From contig JAHZHY010000187.1 of assembly GCA_019420045.1 (NCBI GenBank), positions 1,067 through 12,406 on the forward strand: DNA of 11,340 nucleotides, given 5' to 3'. The translations under genes were made by a program, and so were the position numbers. Under the pieces are notes generated by a model. It was not told the DNA's origin. It made no database searches and saw nothing but the letters and a program-made list of their open reading frames with translations. This document shows positions 5,880 through 11,340 of this stretch, one piece after another (the first letter of the stretch is position 1; each line of letters opens with the position of its first letter). The stretch is from Clostridiales bacterium (lineage in GTDB: Bacteria; Bacillota; Clostridia; Oscillospirales; Butyricicoccaceae).

Positions 5880-6925
5880 TTGTTCTGATTCCTCTTTTCC
5901 GCCATGGCCTTGCGCCGGAGCTGGCCGCAGGATGCGTCAATATCCCCACCCAGACTGCGGCGCACCGTCACATTGAACCCCTTCTTCTGCAAGATCTCCT
6001 GAAAACGCCGGATGGTCTCCCGGCTGGAGGGAGCCAGAGGACTTCCCTCCACATGATTGAGAGGGATCAGGTTGATGTGGCACATCAGCCCCCGCAAAAG
6101 GGCGGCCAGTTCTCTGGCACAGCTGTCGCTGTCATTGACCCCGGCGATCATGGCATATTCAAAGGAGATGCGCCGCCCGGTGGCGGCGAAGTAATCCCGG
6201 CAGGCCCGGATCAGCTCCTCCACCGGGTATTTGTTGTTCACCGGCATGATGGTGCTGCGGATCCTGTTGTTGGGCGCGTGAAGGGAGATGGACAGCGTCA
6301 GCTGGAAATCCAGCTGAGAGAGCTCCCGGATCCGGGGCACCAGCCCGCAGGTGGAAAGGGAAATGTGGCGCATCCCGATATTGAGCCCTTCCGGGCAGCT
6401 GACCAGACGGAGAAACTGCACCACATTGTCATAGTTGTCCAGCGGCTCCCCGGTGCCCATGAGCACGATGTTGGAAATTTTCAGCCCGCTGTCCTTTTGG
6501 GCAAACAGCACCTGATCCAATATCTCCGCCGGAGTCAGATCCCGGGTTTCCCCTTTTTCAAAGGAGGCGCAGAAGGCGCAGCCCATATGACATCCGGCCT
6601 GGGTGGAAAGGCAGACGCTGTTGCCATGCTGGTAACGCATGACCACCGTTTCCACACAGTTGCCGTCTGCAAGGCCGAATAAGTATTTCACCGTGCCGTC
6701 CCGGGCGGAGACCTGCTTTCGGACGATCTCCGGCTTTGTAATAAAAGCCTTCTCTTTCAGCTTTTCCCGCAGGGGTTTGGACAGGTCGCTCATTTCGTCA
6801 AAGGATGCGACCCCCTGGGTCAGCCAGCGAAAGACCTGCTTCCCCCGGTAAGAAGGTTCTCCCAAAGAGACCATGTATTCCTGCAACTGCTTGGGCAGCA
6901 TGGATTTGATGCAAACTTTCTCCAT
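5876..6925 (-). CDS. rlmN: Dual-specificity rRNA/tRNA adenine-C2 methyltransferase RlmN
   Basis: A radical SAM enzyme that methylates C2 of A2503 in 23S rRNA and of A37 in some tRNAs, affecting reading accuracy and antibiotic binding at the peptidyl transferase centre. The 349 residues show the 4Fe-4S motif C112-x3-C116-x2-C119, a conserved upstream C105, GTGEPL (157-162) for SAM binding, and C333 in DASCGQL, the cysteine that carries the methyl intermediate. C105 and C333 match the positions of Escherichia coli C118 and C355 by spacing and context. Start: ATG at 6925 has AGGAG 7 bases upstream and lies one base after the rsmB stop. The same frame is open further upstream to 6979, but those residues overlap rsmB and lack a binding site. 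The stop overlaps prpC as ATGA. Cfr is a relative, but the neighbours and the housekeeping context favour RlmN. Confidence 0.96.
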   Translation of the reverse strand: MEKVCIKSMLPKQLQEYMVSLGEPSYRGKQVFRWLTQGVASFDEMSDLSKPLREKLKEKAFITKPEIVRKQVSARDGTVKYLFGLADGNCVETVVMRYQHGNSVCLSTQAGCHMGCAFCASFEKGETRDLTPAEILDQVLFAQKDSGLKISNIVLMGTGEPLDNYDNVVQFLRLVSCPEGLNIGMRHISLSTCGLVPRIRELSQLDFQLTLSISLHAPNNRIRSTIMPVNNKYPVEELIRACRDYFAATGRRISFEYAMIAGVNDSDSCARELAALLRGLMCHINLIPLNHVEGSPLAPSSRETIRRFQEILQKKGFNVTVRRSLGGDIDASCGQLRRKAMAEKRNQNK

Positions 6926-6926
6926 A

Positions 6927-8261
6927 TCAGGACTCCTGATTCCGGCGCAGACAGGCAATAAAGAACCCGTCGGTGCCATCTTTGTGGGGATAGAAGGTGC
7001 GGTATCCCTCTTCCGCTCCCATGTCCCCGGGCAGCACCAGAGGACAAAGGGAAAACTCCTTGTTCTGCTTCAAAAAATCCTCCACCACCTGCTGGTTTTC
7101 CTCCGGCAGAATAGTGCAGGTGGAATAGACCAGCTTTCCGCCAGGGCGGCAATAGGATGAGGCGGCTTCCAGGATCTTCCCCTGGATCTGGGGCAGGTCC
7201 GAAAGTTCCTCCTCTTTTTTGAAGCGGATATCGGCCTTTTTCCGCATAATACCCAGACCCGAGCAGGGCACATCGCAGATCACTTTATCCGCCTGGCCCA
7301 GAAGATCGGAAGCGGCCTTGGTGGAATCCCAGGAGCGCACGGAGAGCTGAGAAAGCCCCATGCGTTTTCCTGTCTCCTCCAGCTGGCGGCATTTGAAGGG
7401 GTGAAGATCCATGGCAATGAGACTCCCCTGCCCCTGCTGCATCTGCCCGGCGATGAGGGTTTTACCGCCGGGAGCGGCGCACACATCCACCACATTCTCC
7501 CCCGGCTGAATGTCCAGCGCCCAGGGCGGAAGCTGGCTGGCGGCATCCTGGATGTAAAACAGCCCCTCTGCAAAACAGCGAGTGCTTGTCAGGTCGCCCC
7601 CTGTTTCAAAAACGATACAGTCGGGCAGCCAGGGATGCAGGTGGGCCGTGACCCCTTCCTCTGCCAACCGGGCGATCAGCTCTTCGCCTGTCAGACGAAG
7701 CCGGTTGACCCGGGCGGTCACAGGCGGCGGCATATTGTCGGCCTCCAGAAGCTTGCGGGTCTCCTCTTCTCCCAAAAGGGAGATCATTCGCCGGACGAAC
7801 CACAGAGGGTGGGAGTAATAGACCGCCATGCGTGCAGAGGCATCCTCCCCTGTCACTTCCGGCAGACTATCCCGCTGAGAGGCCACTTTTCGCAAAATGG
7901 CGTTGGCAAAACCGCCCGCCCGCGCTCCTCCGGCCTTCTTGGCCAGGTTCACCGACTCGTTCACCGCGGCACTGACAGGGATCTTTTCAAGAAATATCAG
8001 CTGATAGACCCCCAGCCGCAGGCAGTCCAGCACCTGGGGCATGATTTTGCGCAGTTTCACCGAAGAATAGCAGCCGATATAAAAGTCAATGCGCTGCAAA
8101 TTCTGGATGGTGCCATATAACAGCTGCACCGAAAGGCCCTTGTCCTTTGGGGAAAGGCCCAGGGCGGGCAGCTCTTTTTTCACAAACTGATCGGGCCAGG
8201 TTCCCCGCAGCCGCCAGGCTTTCAGCCCTTCCAAAGCGGCGGAGCGGGCCGAAGCGGCCAT
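6927..8261 (-). CDS. rsmB: 16S rRNA cytosine-967 C5-methyltransferase RsmB
   Basis: Transfers a methyl group from SAM to C5 of C967 (E. coli numbering) in 16S rRNA. The 444 residues have an N-terminal NusB-like RNA-binding domain (about 1-140), a linking region, and a Rossmann methyltransferase domain from about 235. Visible motifs are VVDVCAAPGGKT (257-268, SAM binding), DVPCSGLG (330-337, C333) and YSTCTILPEEN (379-389, C382, the likely nucleophile), then DGTDGFF (428-434) near the end. Two cysteines in PC and TC motifs are the mark of RNA m5C methyltransferases. The NusB-like domain separates RsmB from RsmF-type enzymes. The ATG shares one base with the stop of the peptidase gene (TGATG), with only a weak GGGA upstream, so coupling is likely. 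Confidence 0.96.
   Translation of the reverse strand: MAASARSAALEGLKAWRLRGTWPDQFVKKELPALGLSPKDKGLSVQLLYGTIQNLQRIDFYIGCYSSVKLRKIMPQVLDCLRLGVYQLIFLEKIPVSAAVNESVNLAKKAGGARAGGFANAILRKVASQRDSLPEVTGEDASARMAVYYSHPLWFVRRMISLLGEEETRKLLEADNMPPPVTARVNRLRLTGEELIARLAEEGVTAHLHPWLPDCIVFETGGDLTSTRCFAEGLFYIQDAASQLPPWALDIQPGENVVDVCAAPGGKTLIAGQMQQGQGSLIAMDLHPFKCRQLEETGKRMGLSQLSVRSWDSTKAASDLLGQADKVICDVPCSGLGIMRKKADIRFKKEEELSDLPQIQGKILEAASSYCRPGGKLVYSTCTILPEENQQVVEDFLKQNKEFSLCPLVLPGDMGAEEGYRTFYPHKDGTDGFFIACLRRNQES
6933..6937 (-). promoter_or_regulatory. Ribosome binding site deciding the rlmN start
   Basis: AGGAG is followed by 7 bases and ATG at 6925. It lies inside the last codons of rsmB. It supports the short form of RlmN over the one starting at 6979. 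Confidence 0.75.
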
Positions 8262-8947
8262 CAGTCGTCCCGGCGGCCGCCAAAGACCAGCAGCAGCCGA
8301 AGCAGTTGTGCCAAAGAGACGGCCAGCGCCGCCACATAGGTGAGAGCGGCGGCCCGCAGGGTCTTCTTGGCACCGGGCAATTCTTCACGGGCCAAAAGCC
8401 CCTCTTCTCCCAGCGTGGCAATGGCCCGGCGGGAGGCATCAAACTCCACCGGCAGGGTCACTGCCTGGAACACGGTGGACAGACCGAAAAAGGCAATGCC
8501 CAGATAAACCAGATTCAGGCTGGAAAGCACCAGGCCGATGATGATCAAAGGCAAAGCCAGAGAAGAGCCGATCTGAGTCACCGGGATGATGGCCGAACGC
8601 ACCTTGATGGGGAAATAGTCCTGGGCGTGCTGCACAGCGTGGCCCGCTTCGTGGGCCGCAACGCCCACAGCCGCCACACTGGGGCTGTCATACACCGAAT
8701 CGGACAGGCGGATCACCTTGGCCCGGGGATCAAAATGGTCGGTGAGGTTGCCGGCAACGCGCTCAATGCGCACATCATAGACCCCTCCAGCCCGCAGAAC
8801 GGCCTCCGCCGCCTGGGCGCCGGTAAGGCCCCGCATGGTGCGCACTTTGGAAAACTTTTCAAATGTTCCACTCACCTGAGCCTGGGCCCACAGAGCGAAC
8901 AAAATGGCAGGCATGACCAGGACCAGATAGTAATAATCAAAAAACAT
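8261..8947 (-). CDS. YugP-like membrane zinc metallopeptidase
   Basis: A 228-residue putative membrane peptidase of the YugP family (Zn_peptidase_2). It has the zinc-binding HEAGH (99-103: H99 and H103 ligands, E100 catalytic) and a later PVEFDAS (166-172), where E168 is the probable third ligand. Hydrophobic stretches at about 5-22, 118-140, 143-163 and 196-222 fit a multi-pass membrane protein with the active site near the inner face. The substrate is not known for this family, so no process can be assigned. AAAGGA lies 8 bases upstream of ATG, and 17 bases separate it from fmt. It is extra compared with the Bacillus subtilis operon; to my knowledge similar placement occurs in other Clostridia. 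The C-terminal tail is short and charged (GGRRDD). Confidence 0.9.
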   Translation of the reverse strand: MFFDYYYLVLVMPAILFALWAQAQVSGTFEKFSKVRTMRGLTGAQAAEAVLRAGGVYDVRIERVAGNLTDHFDPRAKVIRLSDSVYDSPSVAAVGVAAHEAGHAVQHAQDYFPIKVRSAIIPVTQIGSSLALPLIIIGLVLSSLNLVYLGIAFFGLSTVFQAVTLPVEFDASRRAIATLGEEGLLAREELPGAKKTLRAAALTYVAALAVSLAQLLRLLLVFGGRRDD

Positions 8948-8964
8948 GAAGATCGTCCTTTCTG

Positions 8965-9894
8965 CTATTCGAAACGGTCGTCCTTATTATACGGATGCCC
9001 TCTGAAATAGTCAACACAGGCCATTCTCTTTCCCCCGGGGGCCTGAAGCTGGGCGATGACCACCTGCCCATCGGGACAGGCCACCGTCAGTCCTTCCGGC
9101 GAGCAATCCAGGATAGCTCCCGGCTCACCGCCAGACCCCTCTTTCACATGAATTCCGAACAATTTGATAGTCTTCCCCTGGAAAGTGGTGAAAATTCCCG
9201 GCCAGGGCATCAGGCCCCGGGCCATCCGGTCGATTGTTGCAGCACTTTCGGTAAAATGAATCTGCCCATCCTGCTTTTTGATCAGCGGCGCATAAAACCG
9301 GCACTCTTTGGGCTGGGGCTCCGGAGTGATCTCCCCTTTTTTCAGTTTTTCCATAAAGAGGCACAAAGTCTCTTTGCCCAGCACAGCCAGCTTGTCGTGG
9401 AGGCTGTCCGCCGTCTCCCGGGGCTCGATGGGAATCTCCTGCATGAGCAAAATATCCCCGGTATCCAGTCCCCGGTCCATCTGCATGATGGTCACGCCGG
9501 TTTTGGTCTCTCCCCGCAAAATCACCTGCTGAATGGGGCTGGCTCCCCGGTAATCGGGAAGCAGGGAAGCGTGAACATTGACACAGCCATACCGTGGCAG
9601 CTCCAGCACCCGCTTGGGCAAAATCTGCCCATAGGCTGTCACCACCACCAGATCGGGCTCCAGGTCTTTCAGCTGCTGGAAGGCTTCCTCCGTTTTGAAG
9701 CTCTGGGGCTGAAACACCGGAAGACCATGTTCCAGCGCCGCCTTTTTCACCGGCGGCGGCGCCATTTTCATGCCCCGGCCCTGGGGTTTGTCCTGCTGGG
9801 TAAAGACCCCCACCACAGTTTCCCCCATTTCCAGCAGCCCTTCCAAGGGGGCCACGGCAAATTCCGGCGTTCCCATATAAACAATACGCATCAT
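8965..9894 (-). CDS. fmt: Methionyl-tRNA formyltransferase
   Basis: Formylates Met on initiator tRNA using 10-formyltetrahydrofolate, giving the fMet-tRNA used to start translation. The 309 residues have the N-terminal formyltransferase fold with FAV..LEGL after MGTPEF (7-12), the catalytic Asn-His pair in NVHASLLP (106-113) and D144 in DRGLDTGD (140-147), at the same numbering as E. coli N106, H108 and D144. The C-terminal beta-barrel (about 210-305) binds tRNA. ATG at 9894 overlaps the def stop (ATGA); a second ATG at 9891 follows at once, and either could be used, since many Fmt proteins begin with a single Met before R-I-V. GAGG lies upstream within def. It works with Def, which removes the formyl group this enzyme adds. 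Confidence 0.97.
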   Translation of the reverse strand: MMRIVYMGTPEFAVAPLEGLLEMGETVVGVFTQQDKPQGRGMKMAPPPVKKAALEHGLPVFQPQSFKTEEAFQQLKDLEPDLVVVTAYGQILPKRVLELPRYGCVNVHASLLPDYRGASPIQQVILRGETKTGVTIMQMDRGLDTGDILLMQEIPIEPRETADSLHDKLAVLGKETLCLFMEKLKKGEITPEPQPKECRFYAPLIKKQDGQIHFTESAATIDRMARGLMPWPGIFTTFQGKTIKLFGIHVKEGSGGEPGAILDCSPEGLTVACPDGQVVIAQLQAPGGKRMACVDYFRGHPYNKDDRFE

Positions 9895-10358
9895 TCAAAA
9901 TCCTCAGGGTTCAGATATCTGGATACCAGGCGGGTGTACAAAAGGCCATCCAGATGGTCGATCTCATGGCAGGCAGCCCGGGCCAGGAAGTCTTCCAGAT
10001 GGATCTCCTGATCCTTACCGTTTCTGTCCTGGAAGCGGACAGTCACCCGCTGAGGCCGCTCCACCATGCCATAGCGGCCGGGAACGCTGAGACAGCCCTC
10101 GGGGCCGTCCTGGCTTCCCTCTTCCCAGGTGATCACCGGATTGATCAGTTCGATATAGCCACCCTGGCCGTCCATGATCAAAGCGGCCCGGCGGAGAATG
10201 CCCACCTGGGGTGCGGCCAGACCGGCGCCCTCGGCCTTTTCCAGAGTGTCCCGCATATCATCCAGCAGCATATGGAGACGGTCGTTGAAATCGGTGACAG
10301 GACGGCACACCTTTGTAAGGCAGCTGTCCCCCTCAGTGACAATGGTACGAATTGCCAT
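9891..10358 (-). CDS. def: Peptide deformylase
   Basis: A metal hydrolase that removes the formyl group from the N-terminus of new proteins at the ribosome exit. The 155 residues contain the three family motifs: GAGLAAPQVG (44-53), EGCLSVPG (87-94, metal ligand C89) and CHEIDHLDG (130-138, ligands H131 and H135, catalytic E132). The compact length and the C-terminus ending soon after the last helix resemble type 1 enzymes. AAGGAG sits 9 bases before ATG, 40 bases after the priA stop with no terminator between, so it is read on the same transcript. The next gene, fmt, overlaps its stop. Function is certain from the intact active site. Confidence 0.97.
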   Translation of the reverse strand: MAIRTIVTEGDSCLTKVCRPVTDFNDRLHMLLDDMRDTLEKAEGAGLAAPQVGILRRAALIMDGQGGYIELINPVITWEEGSQDGPEGCLSVPGRYGMVERPQRVTVRFQDRNGKDQEIHLEDFLARAACHEIDHLDGLLYTRLVSRYLNPEDFE

Positions 10359-10398
10359 TTTTCAAAACTCCTTCGTGATTAAAATGGATGTTTTAGAT

Positions 10399-11340
10399 TT
10401 ATAAGGAATAGGGATCGATGTCGGCCACCAGGGTAATTCCCCGGTTTGCCGAGTCCCCATAAAAAGCCCGGAGAAGATCCATCACCAGGCGCCGGGTCAC
10501 GGCGTCATCCTTTCCCCGGAAGGACACCTGATAACGGTACTTTCGGCCCAGCACTTGAATGGCCGGGGGCGCAGGCCCCAGCACCGGAGCGCGCAAGGCA
10601 GCGTATGGTCCCTGGAAGCACCCTTCCAGTGTGGCGGCCAAGCGCTGGGCCGAGCGAAGGGTCCTCTCCTGGTTTTCCCCGCTGAGGAGGAAGGAGATCA
10701 CATGGGCGAAGGGCGGCGCCAGCAGCGCCTGACGCACATCTATCTCATAGTCATAAAAACTGTCGTAATCCTGGGCCGCCGCCGCTAAAATCACCGGATT
10801 TTTCGGCGTATAGGTCTGGATCACCGCCCGGCCTTCCCGCTCCCGCCTTCCCGCCCGGCCAATGACCTGGGTGAGCAGGGAAAAGGTGCGTTCTCCCGCC
10901 CGGTAATCTCCGCTATACAAAGACAGATCGGCATCCAGCACCCCCACCAGGGTCACATTGTCAAAATCCAGCCCTTTGGCGATCATCTGGGTCCCCAGCA
11001 GCACCTGGGCTTCCCCTCTGCCGAAGGCGTCCAGCAATTTTTCGTGGGAAGTGCGCTGCACCGTGGTGTCGGCGTCCATGCGAATAATCTGGATGCCGGG
11101 GAATTTGCTTTCCAGCTCCTGCTGCACCTTCTGGGTGCCGAAGCCCACCAGCCGCAGATGCTCTTCCCCGCACTGGGGACATTTTTCCGGCATGGGCTGG
11201 GAATAGCCGCAGTGATGGCACATAAGCCGTCCGTTTTTGGAATGATAGGTCAGGGCCACCGAGCAGTTCTCGCACTGAGGGATATAGCCGCAGCTGACAC
11301 AGGTGACCAGGCGGCTGTTGCCCCGGCGGTTAAGGAACAA
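10399..11340 (-). CDS. priA: Primosomal protein N' (replication restart helicase PriA), C-terminal part
   Basis: A 3'-to-5' DNA helicase that recognises stalled forks and reloads the replisome. The window holds the last 313 codons; the TTG at the edge is an internal Leu, not a start. Eight cysteines (14, 17, 23, 26, 41, 44, 54 and 57 of this fragment) form the two zinc sites of PriA, inserted within the helicase region. Next come helicase motifs V and VI: GTQMIAKGLDFDNV and QVIGRAGR. The rest, about residues 215-313, is the C-terminal domain, ending DIDPYSL, a typical PriA end. The N-terminal DNA-binding and Walker A/B portions lie outside. It is the most upstream gene visible and probably sits near the operon head, often after coaBC and rpoZ in Firmicutes, which cannot be checked here. 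Confidence 0.96.
   Translation of the reverse strand: MFLNRRGNSRLVTCVSCGYIPQCENCSVALTYHSKNGRLMCHHCGYSQPMPEKCPQCGEEHLRLVGFGTQKVQQELESKFPGIQIIRMDADTTVQRTSHEKLLDAFGRGEAQVLLGTQMIAKGLDFDNVTLVGVLDADLSLYSGDYRAGERTFSLLTQVIGRAGRREREGRAVIQTYTPKNPVILAAAAQDYDSFYDYEIDVRQALLAPPFAHVISFLLSGENQERTLRSAQRLAATLEGCFQGPYAALRAPVLGPAPPAIQVLGRKYRYQVSFRGKDDAVTRRLVMDLLRAFYGDSANRGITLVADIDPYSL

Noticed and set aside
5876..6925. Cfr-type antibiotic resistance methyltransferase
   Set aside because: Cfr is the close relative of RlmN, but the operon position between rsmB and prpC and the RlmN-like length point to the housekeeping enzyme.
5702..10011. Several long plus-strand open frames (for example 5702-6682, 7401-8120, 8147-9010 and 8995-10011)
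   Set aside because: All mirror well-identified minus-strand genes and have shadow-like composition; the plus strand carries no supported gene in this window.

Overview
The window suggests a Gram-positive anaerobe of the Firmicutes, most likely class Clostridia and perhaps an Oscillospiraceae/Ruminococcaceae-like gut lineage. The reasons are the gene order, strong AGGAGG-type ribosome binding sites, the fairly GC-rich codons in the main operon, and the presence of a PASTA-domain Ser/Thr kinase, its PP2C phosphatase and a YugP-like zinc peptidase. The genus cannot be named from this sequence alone. Every gene I can support reads on the minus strand, so the biological order runs from position 11340 down to 1.

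Positions 11340 to about 1550 hold one long, tightly packed housekeeping operon: priA (3' part only) - def - fmt - yugP-like peptidase - rsmB - rlmN - prpC - prkC - rsgA - thiN. Four junctions overlap as ATGA (def/fmt, rlmN/prpC, prkC/rsgA and, with the preferred start, rsgA/thiN), one overlaps as TGATG (yugP/rsmB) and one has a single base between genes (rsmB/rlmN). This implies one transcript with translational coupling. It ends at a perfect 10-bp hairpin with a short U run (about 1551-1590). The operon promoter lies outside the window, upstream of priA.

The genes link replication restart (PriA), maturation of protein N-termini and initiator tRNA (Def, Fmt), rRNA methylation (RsmB on 16S, RlmN on 23S and tRNA), ribosome assembly (RsgA), and a membrane signalling pair (PrkC kinase, PrpC phosphatase) that senses cell-wall fragments and acts on translation. 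ThiN closes the operon with a cofactor-making step. Compared with the Bacillus subtilis order, rpe is absent between rsgA and thiN, and a zinc peptidase gene sits between fmt and rsmB.

Positions 1-1550 are different: looser spacing, AT-richer stretches and no recognised families. A promoter-like site and a strong ribosome binding site precede a small gene whose reading frame breaks at a run of eight T residues. The break could be a programmed frameshift, a phase-variable tract, a decayed gene or a sequencing error. Beyond it lies the first 332 codons of a membrane-anchored protein of unknown function that runs off the left edge. These two are the least ordinary parts of the window; the rest is conserved core genome, and I found no mobile element, CRISPR array, tRNA or rRNA.
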